From NCBI GenBank assembly GCA_964386325.1, contig CAYLQY010000002.1, positions 1 to 64,000 on the forward strand: DNA of 64,000 nt. The letters are read 5' to 3'. The notes under the pieces were generated by a model. That model saw only the letters and a list, made by a program, of their open reading frames with translations. It was not told where the DNA came from and ran no database searches. The stretch is from Anaerorhabdus sp964386325 (GTDB lineage: Bacteria; Bacillota_I; Bacilli_A; Erysipelotrichales; Erysipelotrichaceae). A program made the position numbers and the translations under genes. This document shows, in pieces, positions 7,430-15,503 of this stretch (position 1 is its first letter; each line of letters opens with the position of its first letter).

Positions 7430-9208
7430 ATGCGCATAAGAGATGAAGACATTAGTGCGATTCGTAGTGGCGCTGACATTATGGACATAATTGGTAGATA
7501 TTTACCTTTAGTTAAAAAGGGAAGATCATTTACTGCAGTTTGTCCTTTCCATGATGATCATTCACCATCTTTATCTATTTCACAAGATAAACAAATTTAT
7601 AAATGTTTTGTATGTGGAGCAGGTGGTAATGTATTTACCTTTGTTCAAAATTATGAAAATATTTCATTTCCAGAAGCAGTGGTGAAAGTTGCTGAATTAA
7701 CTGGTTATCATCTCGATGTAAAACTTGATGAAATAGAAAAAAAAGTTGATCCTCATAAAGAAGCAGGTTTCAAAGTAATGAATGAAGCAATCCATTATAT
7801 GATGTATACGCTAAATTCTTCTACTGGAGCCTTTGCAAAAGAGTATTTAGTTAAAAGAGGAATGACAGAAAAGATATTAGAAACGTTCCAAATCGGTTAT
7901 AACGATGCGGGGGATAGTTTATATAAGTTTCTAAATGCGAAAGGATATCGGGACAGTGATTGTATTGCGACGAATCTTTCAAGAATTAGTGAAACAGGTA
8001 TTCATGATGTATTTACTTCTAGAATTACGTTTCCTATTCATGATAGCGATGGTAATCCAATTGGATTTACCGCAAGAACATTAGATCCAAATGTTTCAAG
8101 CAAATATATTAATACGACTGAAACGGAATTCTACATCAAAGGAAACACAGTTTACAATATCCATCGAGCAAAGATGGATGCACGTAAACAAGGAAATGTT
8201 ATTGTTGTAGAAGGTGTTACAGATGTTATTGCGTTTGCAAGAGTTGGAATTACTAATGTTTGTGCAACACTTGGAACGGCATGTACGACAAATCAATTGA
8301 GGTTGTTAAAACAATGCGGTTCAACAATTACGTTTTGTTATGATGGGGACCAAGCAGGACAAACTGCAACCTATAAAGCTGCCAAAATGGCAATTGAATT
8401 AGGCTTTAAAGTCCAAATCGTTTCAAATAAAACAGGAAAAGATCCTGATGAAATTATTCATGCATATGGTGTTGAACATCTACAACAAATGGTTAAAAAA
8501 CCAATAACGTGGATAGAATTCATCTTTGATTATTTATCAATGAAGTATGATATGAGTAATTACTCGAGCAAGAAAGAATTTGCTCAAGAAGTGATGAGTG
8601 AAATTAAGCTTTTAAATGATGACTTCGACAGACAAAATTTTACCCATCAATTGTCACAAATGACAGGATTTAGTTTCCAATCTATGTTACAAGAATCTAA
8701 CCAGACATCAAATCCAAAACCTGCTCGTACAACAAAACCAATTGGGCGCGCGGTTTCATCAATACTAGACGGAAGGAATGCCGCAGAAAATATTGTAGTA
8801 TCTCAAATGCTATTTAGCATCGATGCTGCAGAAATATTTAAAGAAAAGCTGGGTTTCTTAGTTGGTCAAAAACAACAAAAACTAGCAATGATGATTTTGG
8901 ATGAGTATCGAAAGAGTGATGAAATACTACTTGCAGATTTTATGGATTCAATAAGTAATGATGAATTGAAATCATACTTACTTGATTTGAGTACAACTGA
9001 AGAGTTGCCTCAAAATTATTCCAAAGAAATCTTATTAGGCGCTATTGGTCGTATCAAGCAATGGTTATTAGAAGAGAAGGTCGAAGACCTTAAAAAACAA
9101 ATAAAAACCATTACAAATGAAGAAAGCCGAATGACCTTATTGCAAGAGTATAGTAACAGTTTGATTGAACTTAGGAGGTATATCGATGAAGAAAGTCGTA
9201 AAAACTAA
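7430..9208 (+). CDS. dnaG: DNA primase DnaG
   Basis: Synthesises RNA primers at the replication fork and works with the replicative helicase. The 592-aa protein has the CHC2 zinc finger (C38, H41, C59, C62), the RNA-polymerase basic region, a TOPRIM core with VVEGVTDVIA and YDGDQAG, and a divergent C-terminal helicase-binding domain after a loop near residue 425. GTG 7421 and ATG 7424 are too close to AAGGAG (7416-7421); ATG 7430 has 8-nt spacing. The last 23 nt overlap rpoD, keeping the classic dnaG-rpoD operon. Confidence 0.96.
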   Translation: MRIRDEDISAIRSGADIMDIIGRYLPLVKKGRSFTAVCPFHDDHSPSLSISQDKQIYKCFVCGAGGNVFTFVQNYENISFPEAVVKVAELTGYHLDVKLDEIEKKVDPHKEAGFKVMNEAIHYMMYTLNSSTGAFAKEYLVKRGMTEKILETFQIGYNDAGDSLYKFLNAKGYRDSDCIATNLSRISETGIHDVFTSRITFPIHDSDGNPIGFTARTLDPNVSSKYINTTETEFYIKGNTVYNIHRAKMDARKQGNVIVVEGVTDVIAFARVGITNVCATLGTACTTNQLRLLKQCGSTITFCYDGDQAGQTATYKAAKMAIELGFKVQIVSNKTGKDPDEIIHAYGVEHLQQMVKKPITWIEFIFDYLSMKYDMSNYSSKKEFAQEVMSEIKLLNDDFDRQNFTHQLSQMTGFSFQSMLQESNQTSNPKPARTTKPIGRAVSSILDGRNAAENIVVSQMLFSIDAAEIFKEKLGFLVGQKQQKLAMMILDEYRKSDEILLADFMDSISNDELKSYLLDLSTTEELPQNYSKEILLGAIGRIKQWLLEEKVEDLKKQIKTITNEESRMTLLQEYSNSLIELRRYIDEESRKN

Positions 9209-11108
9209 AGCAGCAAGCAAAACTACTAAAAACACAGTGGCAAAAAAAGTTGTAGCAAAAAAGCCAGTTGCGAAACAAATGGCTTCAAAAACAACAAGCA
9301 AACTAACAGCTAAGAAAGTTGAACCAAAGAAAAAAGCAGTGGCAGCAAAAGCACCTGCTAAAAAAGTTGTGGCTAAACCAGTAAAAAAAGCTGTTGTTAA
9401 AAATGCACCAAAAGCTGTAAAAAAAGCTGTAGTAAGTAAAAAAGTAGCAGCTAAAGTACCTACAAAGAAAGTGGCTGTTAAACAAACGACTACTAAAAAA
9501 GTGGTTGCTAAAAAAGCTGAGCCTGCAAAAAAAGTTACGAAACCATCAGCGAAGAAGTCTCCAATAACAAAAACACCTGTTAAAAAGATGGTTAAAGAAA
9601 CTCCTAAGAAAACAACTGTAAAAAAAGTTGAACCAAAAAAAGTTCAACCTAAACCTGTTGATAAAATCAAGGCTACAAAGAAAGTGATTGAGGAACCTAA
9701 GAAAATTATGGACAAGAAAGCTTCTTCTGTAGAAAAGAAAAGAAAAACTTCAGAAACTGTACAAGAAGTACAAAAAGAAATAAAAACTTCGGTAGAAGTA
9801 GTGAAAAAAGAAGAACCAAAAAAAGAGAAAACTAAAATAGAAAAGAAAGAATTAGAAATTGTGAGTGATAAAGTGAATATTCAAGAGACTAAGACTATTA
9901 AGAATGATACAAAAGCTACTAAGATTGAAGTTTATAAAGGTAAAGGCAAAACAAAACAATTAAAAACTTTAGATGAACTTAAAGAAGATTTTAAAGAAGT
10001 TTATCAAAAAGATAAGTCAATTTATCAAAATGACATTATGAATGCATTAGATCATTTAGATTTAAACGATTCTGAAATGGAAGATTTATACGATTGGTTC
10101 TCAAGCGAAGATATCGCAATTTCTGAAGATGAAGATATTGCGGAAGAACTAACAACAGAAGCGGATGATTTAGAATTCTTGGCTGATGATTCAGAAGAAT
10201 TAGATGAAGCAGATGTTGAAGAAATTGAAAAACCAACGTTAGAAGTTAATTATACTGAATCACCTAATGTACGTATCAATGATCCAGTAAAAATGTATTT
10301 GAAAGAAATCGGACGTGTCCCACTTTTAAAAGCTGATGATGAACCAGAAATTGCAAAACGTATTGAAGAAGGCGATGAAGAAGCAAAACGCATTCTTATA
10401 TCTGCAAACTTACGTTTAGTTGTTTCTATTGCAAAAAAATATGTTGGTCGTGGAATGTTATTCTTAGACTTAATTCAAGAAGGTAACATGGGTCTTGTTA
10501 AAGCAGTAGAAAAATTCGACTACACAAAAGGATTCAAATTTAGTACATATGCTACTTGGTGGATTCGTCAAGCAATTACACGTGCAATCGCTGACCAAGC
10601 GAGAACAATCCGTATTCCAGTACACATGGTAGAAACAATTAATAAATTGACACGTATTCAACGTCAACTTGTACAAGATTTAGGACGTGAACCAACTGCC
10701 GAAGAAATTTCAGCAAAAATGGAAGGAATTTCTCCTGAAAAAGTACGTGAAATTCAAAAGATTGCACTTGAACCAGTGTCACTTGAAACACCTATTGGGG
10801 AAGAAGATGATTCTCATTTAGGAGATTTCATTGAAGATAAAGATGCACTTAGTCCTGATCAATATGCGAATAATCAATTATTGAAGGATGAAATTAATAT
10901 GGTACTACAAGGTCTAACAGAGAGAGAAGAAAAGGTTCTTCGACTACGTTTTGGTTTGTATGATGGACGTACTAGAACACTTGAAGAAGTGGGCAAAGAG
11001 TTTAATGTAACTCGTGAACGTATTCGTCAAATTGAAGCCAAAGCTTTACGTAAATTGAAACATCCTACACGTTCAAAACGTTTACGTGATTTTGTAGACA
11101 AAGGGTAA
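9186..11108 (+). CDS. rpoD: Primary sigma factor (sigma-70/sigma-A) with long histone H1-like N-terminal extension
   Basis: Housekeeping sigma factor directing RNA polymerase to the -35/-10 promoters seen throughout the window. It is 640 aa, about 260 longer than a usual Bacillota sigma-A. Residues 1 to about 165 are almost only Lys, Ala, Val, Thr and Pro in KKVVAKKPVAK-like repeats; about 165-250 are mixed charged. Region 1.1 follows (KTLDELKEDFKEVYQ onward), then an acidic linker, region 1.2 (DPVKMYLKEIGRVPLL), region 2 with YATWWIRQAITRAI, region 3 and region 4 with the HTH VTRERIRQIEAKALRKL. TTAGGAGGT 6 nt before ATG 9186 fixes the start, so the extension is translated. The extension could bind DNA or RNA, or only tether; function is unknown. 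Confidence 0.95.
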   Translation: MKKVVKTKAASKTTKNTVAKKVVAKKPVAKQMASKTTSKLTAKKVEPKKKAVAAKAPAKKVVAKPVKKAVVKNAPKAVKKAVVSKKVAAKVPTKKVAVKQTTTKKVVAKKAEPAKKVTKPSAKKSPITKTPVKKMVKETPKKTTVKKVEPKKVQPKPVDKIKATKKVIEEPKKIMDKKASSVEKKRKTSETVQEVQKEIKTSVEVVKKEEPKKEKTKIEKKELEIVSDKVNIQETKTIKNDTKATKIEVYKGKGKTKQLKTLDELKEDFKEVYQKDKSIYQNDIMNALDHLDLNDSEMEDLYDWFSSEDIAISEDEDIAEELTTEADDLEFLADDSEELDEADVEEIEKPTLEVNYTESPNVRINDPVKMYLKEIGRVPLLKADDEPEIAKRIEEGDEEAKRILISANLRLVVSIAKKYVGRGMLFLDLIQEGNMGLVKAVEKFDYTKGFKFSTYATWWIRQAITRAIADQARTIRIPVHMVETINKLTRIQRQLVQDLGREPTAEEISAKMEGISPEKVREIQKIALEPVSLETPIGEEDDSHLGDFIEDKDALSPDQYANNQLLKDEINMVLQGLTEREEKVLRLRFGLYDGRTRTLEEVGKEFNVTRERIRQIEAKALRKLKHPTRSKRLRDFVDKG

Positions 11109-11112
11109 GAAT

Positions 11113-11772
11113 TTGAATAAACGGTTAACAGCGATTAAAAATCTTGTAGAACCTAATCTTATTGTTGCGGATATTGGTACTGATCATGCTTTTGTACCGA
11201 TAGCTTTAGTACATGAAGGTATATCACCAAAATGCTATGCTTGTGATGTTATTGAGGGTCCATGCAAAATTGCAAAATCGCATATTGAAAAAGAAGGATT
11301 AACGGATTATATCCAAGTGATTCAGTCTGATGGTTTTGAAAATGTACCAGAAGATGCAACGGTTGCGATTCTTGCAGGTATGGGTTTCACTACTGCAAAA
11401 CAAATTATGGAAGATGCAATGCCTCGTCTATATAAATACAAGCAAATTATTGTTCAAGTAAATAAAGATGTCATGGATTTACGTAAGTGGATCTCAGATC
11501 ATCATTTTACAATTATTGATGAGGTGCTTGTCTATGATGACCGCTTTTATCAAATTGTTGTCTTTAATACTGATTATCATTCAGAATACAGTGATTTACA
11601 TATTACTTTTGGACCTCATTTAATGAAGGAACGGAGTGAATTATTCATTGAATACTGTGAAGAAAGTTTAAAGACATATGAAATGATTTTAGAAGTTTTA
11701 CCAAAAACAGATAAACGTTATCCTAAAGTATCCCATCAAGTTCAAATATTTAGAGCAATGTTAGATAAATAA
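11113..11772 (+). CDS. trmK: tRNA (adenine22-N1)-methyltransferase TrmK
   Basis: S-adenosylmethionine-dependent enzyme methylating N1 of A22 in tRNA. The 219-aa protein starts with the typical NKRLTAIKNLVEPNLIVADIGTDHAFVPI, in which DIGTDHA is the SAM-binding motif I; AILAGMGFTTAKQI is the conserved motif that in TrmK homologues reads AGMGG. TTG start at 11113, with AAAGGG overlapping the rpoD stop as RBS (7-nt spacing). In Bacillus trmK (yqfN) also follows sigA, then yqfO; yqfO is missing here. Confidence 0.92.
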   Translation: MNKRLTAIKNLVEPNLIVADIGTDHAFVPIALVHEGISPKCYACDVIEGPCKIAKSHIEKEGLTDYIQVIQSDGFENVPEDATVAILAGMGFTTAKQIMEDAMPRLYKYKQIIVQVNKDVMDLRKWISDHHFTIIDEVLVYDDRFYQIVVFNTDYHSEYSDLHITFGPHLMKERSELFIEYCEESLKTYEMILEVLPKTDKRYPKVSHQVQIFRAMLDK

Positions 11773-11775
11773 TGT

Positions 11776-11812
11776 AAAAGAAGCAAGTAATTGCTTCTTT
11801 TAATTTCTTTCT
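11776..11812 (+). terminator. Terminator of the phoH-trmK operon
   Basis: Perfect 11-bp stem AAAAGAAGCAA/TTGCTTCTTTT (11776-11801) with GTAA loop, followed by an AT-rich stretch rich in T. Confidence 0.8.
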
Positions 11813-11885
11813 AAGTGATATTTAATCTCAAGTGGTAGTAAAAAGGGGGAGTTTCATATAAAATGAAATTAAAGAGGAATCGTTT

Positions 11886-12143
11886 ATGTTAAATAAGATG
11901 AAATATTGTGTGATAATAGGATTATTGTATTTACTTGCTTTTTTGATTTCAATTTTTGATGTGAAAATTGGATTTATATATTATCTTCCACTTATATCGT
12001 GGACAATGATTGCGGAAGGATTAGTGTTTAAAGCGTATGAAAAACGAATTGAAGATTCTAAATTTATTGGAAATTCAATTTTTGTACATGTTGTTGTAAA
12101 TATTCTTATCTTGTCATTACATTGGTATATTTATAAGTTTTAA
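11886..12143 (+). CDS. Small membrane protein of unknown function
   Basis: An unrecognised 85-aa protein with hydrophobic segments at about 8-24, 28-48 and 66-82, separated by a charged loop (KAYEKRIEDSKF); it should be an integral membrane protein with three helices. RBS AAAGAGG is 8 nt before ATG 11886. It stands 11 bp before the HEAT-like gene, and the two probably share a transcript that ends at the terminator at 12605-12638. Confidence 0.65.
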   Translation: MLNKMKYCVIIGLLYLLAFLISIFDVKIGFIYYLPLISWTMIAEGLVFKAYEKRIEDSKFIGNSIFVHVVVNILILSLHWYIYKF

Positions 12144-12154
12144 TAGGAGTAAAT

Positions 12155-12607
12155 ATGAAAATAGATGATAGAATTAAACTGCTTTATGATAAAAATAAAA
12201 ATGAAGCTTACAAAGAACTGCAAATGCTTGAGGTGATTTGTGACAATAGTGATGAATGTTATATGTATTTTGATGAGTTCTTAGATATGCTTAGAAGTGA
12301 ATCGTTTTATATAAGGGTTCGTGGAATACGTTTAATATGCAAACTAGCTAAATGGGATCATGATAATAAGATTGATAATTCAATAAATGAAATTCTTACA
12401 GTATTAGATGATGAAAGACCTATAGCAGTTCGCCAATCCTTGAGTGCATTAGAAGAACTTGTGGAAAATAAAAAAGGACTTCGAAAAGTCATTAAGGAGA
12501 AACTAGAAAATTTAGACACTAAGAAATATAAAGATTCAATGCAAGGATTAGTTGAAAAAGATATTAATCATCTTATTTTAAAAATTGAATATGAAGAAAA
12601 TGCATAA
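12155..12607 (+). CDS. HEAT-repeat-like alpha-helical protein
   Basis: A 150-aa, entirely helical cytoplasmic protein. Pairs of helices with motifs such as YIRVRGIRLICKLAKWD and AVRQSLSALEELVENK look like HEAT/armadillo-type repeats. Similar small proteins are common in Bacillota and are often listed under the misleading name SufBD protein; I see no SufB or SufD features. TAGGAG 7 nt before ATG 12155. It could be a protein-interaction scaffold; the partner is unknown. Confidence 0.7.
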   Translation: MKIDDRIKLLYDKNKNEAYKELQMLEVICDNSDECYMYFDEFLDMLRSESFYIRVRGIRLICKLAKWDHDNKIDNSINEILTVLDDERPIAVRQSLSALEELVENKKGLRKVIKEKLENLDTKKYKDSMQGLVEKDINHLILKIEYEENA

Positions 12608-12638
12608 AAAAAGCACGGATTTCCGTGCAATTTTTTTG
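12605..12638. terminator. Bidirectional terminator between HEAT-like gene and rpsT
   Basis: Stem GCACGG/CCGTGC (12613-12628) flanked by AAAAAAA on the left and TTTTTTT on the right, so it works on both strands for the convergent genes. Confidence 0.85.
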
Positions 12639-12640
12639 AA

Positions 12641-12901
12641 TTAGATTGCGTTTACTGCTTTAGCTAAACGAGCTTTTTGACGAGCAACATAGTTATCATG
12701 TTTGATATGACTAGTAATTGCTTTATCAAGTAAAGAATTAGCTTTGTTTAATGCAGTAGTGGCAGTTTCTTTATCTTTCGCTGCAACAGCTGCAAGAACG
12801 TCTTTAATTGCAGTTTTTAATGCTGTTTTTTCACCAGCTTTTGCAACGTTTCTCTTTAAATTCGTAATTGCACGTTTCTTTTGAGATTTAATGTTTGCCA
12901 T
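12641..12901 (-). CDS. rpsT: 30S ribosomal protein S20
   Basis: Primary 16S rRNA-binding protein of the small subunit. The 86-aa product begins MANIKSQKKRAITN and is rich in Lys and Ala, as expected; RQKARLAK lies near the C-terminus. AGGAGGTG lies 6 nt before ATG 12901. It has its own strong promoter (12932-12960) and is divergent from fmt. In Bacillus rpsT sits upstream of lepA, and here it is still nearby. Confidence 0.95.
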   Translation of the reverse strand: MANIKSQKKRAITNLKRNVAKAGEKTALKTAIKDVLAAVAAKDKETATTALNKANSLLDKAITSHIKHDNYVARQKARLAKAVNAI

Positions 12902-12931
12902 TTGTACACCTCCTGTATATTAACCTATAGA

Positions 12932-12960
12932 ATTATAACAAAACATCAAATAAATTGCAA
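12932..12960 (-). promoter_or_regulatory. Promoter of rpsT
   Basis: Minus strand TTGCAA (12960-12955), 17-nt spacer, TATAAT (12937-12932). It lies back to back with the fmt promoter. Confidence 0.8.
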
Positions 12961-12967
12961 ACAAACA

Positions 12968-12976
12968 TGATATAAT
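12968..12976 (+). promoter_or_regulatory. Extended -10 promoter of fmt
   Basis: TGATATAAT (TGn plus TATAAT) at 12968-12976, 20 nt before ATG 12997. No -35 is seen at the correct distance; extended -10 elements can work without one. Confidence 0.55.
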
Positions 12977-12996
12977 CATGCAAGAGGTGGTAATTA

Positions 12997-13932
12997 ATGA
13001 ATAAACCAAGAATAATTTTTATGGGAACACCACAGTTTTCGTGTGGAATTCTTGAAACCTTAGTTGAAATGGGTGAAAATGTAGTCGCCGTTGTAACGCA
13101 ACCTGATAAAAAAGTAGGGCGAAAGCAAGAAATTCAAGAAACTCCGATTAAAATCAAAGCGAAAGAGTTTGGAATTCCTGTTCTTCAACCAATAAAAATA
13201 AAAGAATCAATTGAGGAAGTATTAGCATTTAAGCCAGATTTGATTGTTACTGCAGCTTATGGGCAATTAATCCCAGATGCTATTCTTAATTCCCCAAAAT
13301 ATCGTTGTATTAATGTACATGCTTCACTTTTACCAAAATATCGTGGAGGAGCACCAATTCATATGGCGGTTATTAATGGTGAAAAAGAAACGGGTATTAC
13401 AATCATGTATATGGAAAAGAAAATGGATTCTGGCGATATTTTAACACAGAAGGTATTACCAATTGCCATTAAGGACACAACATCGGATTTGTTTGATAAA
13501 TTGGAACAAGTTGGAAAAGAATTGTTAAAAGAAACACTTCCTAAATTAATTAATGGTGAATTAACACCTATTCCTCAAAATGAGGATGATGTTACCTTTG
13601 CATGGAATATTTCTAAAGAACAAGAATTCGTTTCATTTAATAGACCTATTATGGAAGTCTATAATCATATCCGTGGTTTAATTTCATGGCCCGTAGGATA
13701 TGGAATTATAGAAGGAAAGAAAATAAAGTTACATAAGGTTCATTACGTAGAAGAAAAACATCATAATAAACCAGGTGAATGTATAGGATTAATTGATGAT
13801 GCTTTTGTGATTGCCTGTGAAGGTGGATTTATCTATGTTGATGAGCTTCAATTAGAAGGAAAAACAAAGACACTTGCAAAAGATTTTTATCATGGGAATG
13901 GTAAAAATTATGTTGGAAAATGTTTTGAATAG
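12997..13932 (+). CDS. fmt: Methionyl-tRNA formyltransferase
   Basis: Formylates Met-tRNAi with 10-formyl-tetrahydrofolate for translation initiation. The 311-aa protein starts RIIFMGTPQFSCGILETL; the catalytic stretch NVHASLLPKYRGGAPIHMAV holds the conserved Asn, His and the RGGAPI loop, with GITIMYMEKKMDSGDIL (catalytic Asp) after it. The C-terminal OB domain is complete. RBS AGAGGTGG 8 nt upstream. The usual partners def and priA are not here. Confidence 0.95.
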   Translation: MNKPRIIFMGTPQFSCGILETLVEMGENVVAVVTQPDKKVGRKQEIQETPIKIKAKEFGIPVLQPIKIKESIEEVLAFKPDLIVTAAYGQLIPDAILNSPKYRCINVHASLLPKYRGGAPIHMAVINGEKETGITIMYMEKKMDSGDILTQKVLPIAIKDTTSDLFDKLEQVGKELLKETLPKLINGELTPIPQNEDDVTFAWNISKEQEFVSFNRPIMEVYNHIRGLISWPVGYGIIEGKKIKLHKVHYVEEKHHNKPGECIGLIDDAFVIACEGGFIYVDELQLEGKTKTLAKDFYHGNGKNYVGKCFE

Positions 13933-13934
13933 CG

Positions 13935-13963
13935 TTGACTTCAACAATGAAATAGAGTATCCT
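13935..13963 (+). promoter_or_regulatory. Probable promoter of the symporter gene
   Basis: TTGACT (13935-13940), 17-nt spacer, TATCCT (13958-13963). Transcription would start near 13970, giving a leader of about 120 nt with three hairpins. Confidence 0.5.
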
Positions 13964-14057
13964 TTTCAAGGATACCTTTAAGATAGCACGAGATGCTATA
14001 AAGGAAGCAAAGTAATGATACAATTACGAGTCTTTTTACTTAAGGGTAAGAAGGCTC
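13957..14057 (+). promoter_or_regulatory. Structured leader with terminator-type hairpin upstream of the symporter
   Basis: Consecutive hairpins: GTATCCTT/AAGGATAC (13957-13975), perhaps the fmt terminator; CCTTT..ATAGCA-CGAGA-TGCTAT-AAAGG (13975-14004); GTAAT/ATTAC (14012-14027); and a 12-bp stem at 14028-14057 followed by TTTTTCT, which is an intrinsic terminator 35 nt before the start codon. GGATACC at 13970-13976 can also pair with GGTATCC at 14068-14074. This looks like an attenuation leader; no known riboswitch consensus was recognised. Confidence 0.55.
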
Positions 14058-14091
14058 TTTTTCTATAGGTATCCATATATAGGAGGGTACA

Positions 14092-15420
14092 ATGAAAAAA
14101 AATAAGTTAGCTATTCAAATGTTTATTGGTATGATTTGTGGATTAGTAGTAGGAGGAAGTTTTTTATTCTTACGTGAAAATTTACTAGCAAACGGTAATA
14201 CTGAATTATGGACAATGATTAACAATATCCTGTTCGTTGATATTTCACAAGAAGGGGCAACGCAAGGGCTTGGTATTTTATTTATTATTGGTCAGTTATT
14301 TGTTAATGCATTACAAATTATAATCGTTCCAATGGTATTTACTTCCATTGTTATTGCGATGTGTCGAATTACTGATACTAAAAAGTTAGGAAGAATTTCA
14401 TACAAAACAATTTTATTATTTGCGATAACAGGCTTTGTAGGTATTCTATTTGCAGGGGTTGTGGGTATGGTTATTTATAATATGGGGTATTTTAATGTTG
14501 CTGTTGAAGGGTTAAGTGCAGCAACAGGTTCTACTGGTAGTAACCCACTGAATGTTTTCCTAGGTATTATTCCTAATAATTTATTAGCTGCTTTTTCTTC
14601 TAATGGTAAAGTGCTATCTGTAGTCTTTGTTGCCGTGGTTGTGGGTTTTAGTATCAATGTTCTTAATGGCAAAGTTACAGTACTTAAAAAAATATGTGAA
14701 GAAGTTAATGAAATTATCACAATATTCTTAACGTTTGTTATTACTAAGTTTGGTCCATTCGCGATTTTTGCACTACTTACAAGAACATTTGCAATCTATG
14801 GTGTTGAACATTTAAGACCTGCATTAACGTATGTAGTTACAACAGTTTTATGTTTGTTAATTTATTTAATATTTGGATATGCATCTTATATTTCTTTACT
14901 TGCAAAATTAAATCCAATTCCGTATTTAAAGAAGATTACAAAAGTATCCGTATTTGGTTTTTCAACTTCATCAAGTGCAGCAACACTTCCAATGAATATT
15001 CAAACAACAGTAGAAGAACTAGGTGTTAAGGATGAGGTCGCGTCCTTCGTGTTACCATTAGGTATGACAGTAAATATGAATGGTACTGCAATCATGCAAG
15101 TCATTGCGACAATCTTTATTGCAGCAAGTGCGGGTTATCAAATTAATTTCATGAGTATTGTATTTATTGGAGCATTAGCACTTATTGCATCTGTTGGAAC
15201 ACCTGCAGCGCCAGGAGCAGGGGCAGTTATCTTGTTTACAGTTTTAAGTGGAATGGGATTTACAAATGATGCGGCTATCTTAGCATACTCACTTATCTTG
15301 GCAATCAATCGTCCAATTGAAATGCTAGTTACTTCACTAAATGTTGTTGGAGATAGTACAACAGCGATTATTGTTGCGAAAAGTGAGAACTTATTTGATG
15401 AAGATGTCTATAATAGTTAA
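14092..15420 (+). CDS. Sodium:dicarboxylate/amino-acid symporter (DAACS family)
   Basis: Cation-coupled importer for acidic amino acids, dicarboxylates or serine/threonine; the substrate cannot be fixed from sequence. The 442-aa protein has about eight membrane helices plus two re-entrant loops. Family motifs are intact: serine-rich STSSSAATLP (~292-301) in the first hairpin, NMNGTAIMQ (~330-338) in TM7 and GTPAAPGAG (~368-376) in the second hairpin. RBS AGGAGGG at 14081-14087. Single-gene unit with its own structured leader and terminator. Confidence 0.92.
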   Translation: MKKNKLAIQMFIGMICGLVVGGSFLFLRENLLANGNTELWTMINNILFVDISQEGATQGLGILFIIGQLFVNALQIIIVPMVFTSIVIAMCRITDTKKLGRISYKTILLFAITGFVGILFAGVVGMVIYNMGYFNVAVEGLSAATGSTGSNPLNVFLGIIPNNLLAAFSSNGKVLSVVFVAVVVGFSINVLNGKVTVLKKICEEVNEIITIFLTFVITKFGPFAIFALLTRTFAIYGVEHLRPALTYVVTTVLCLLIYLIFGYASYISLLAKLNPIPYLKKITKVSVFGFSTSSSAATLPMNIQTTVEELGVKDEVASFVLPLGMTVNMNGTAIMQVIATIFIAASAGYQINFMSIVFIGALALIASVGTPAAPGAGAVILFTVLSGMGFTNDAAILAYSLILAINRPIEMLVTSLNVVGDSTTAIIVAKSENLFDEDVYNS

Positions 15421-15447
15421 CAGTTGAAGAAATTCAACTGTTTTTCT
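15421..15447 (+). terminator. Terminator of the symporter gene
   Basis: 8-bp stem CAGTTGAA/TTCAACTG with GAAA loop (15421-15440), followed by TTTTTCTTT. Confidence 0.85.
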
Positions 15448-15466
15448 TTCTTGTTGTAGTTAGTTT

Positions 15467-15475
15467 TGTTATAAT
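15467..15475 (+). promoter_or_regulatory. Extended -10 promoter of lepA
   Basis: TGTTATAAT at 15467-15475, 28 nt before the lepA start; the -35 (TTCTTG at 15448-15453 with a 16-nt spacer) is poor. Confidence 0.5.
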
Positions 15476-15503
15476 AATCTAGCACATGTTAGGAGGTGTT
15501 TTC

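Noticed and set aside
9303..9800. Tandem DNA repeat or assembly artefact in the rpoD 5' region
   Set aside because: Repeats are imperfect at DNA level, keep frame for over 700 nt and continue smoothly into a normal sigma factor, so this is coding low complexity.
13975..14004. PyrR-binding hairpin upstream of the symporter gene
   Set aside because: The general shape is similar, but the loop lacks the GAGG-containing consensus and the downstream gene is not a pyrimidine gene.
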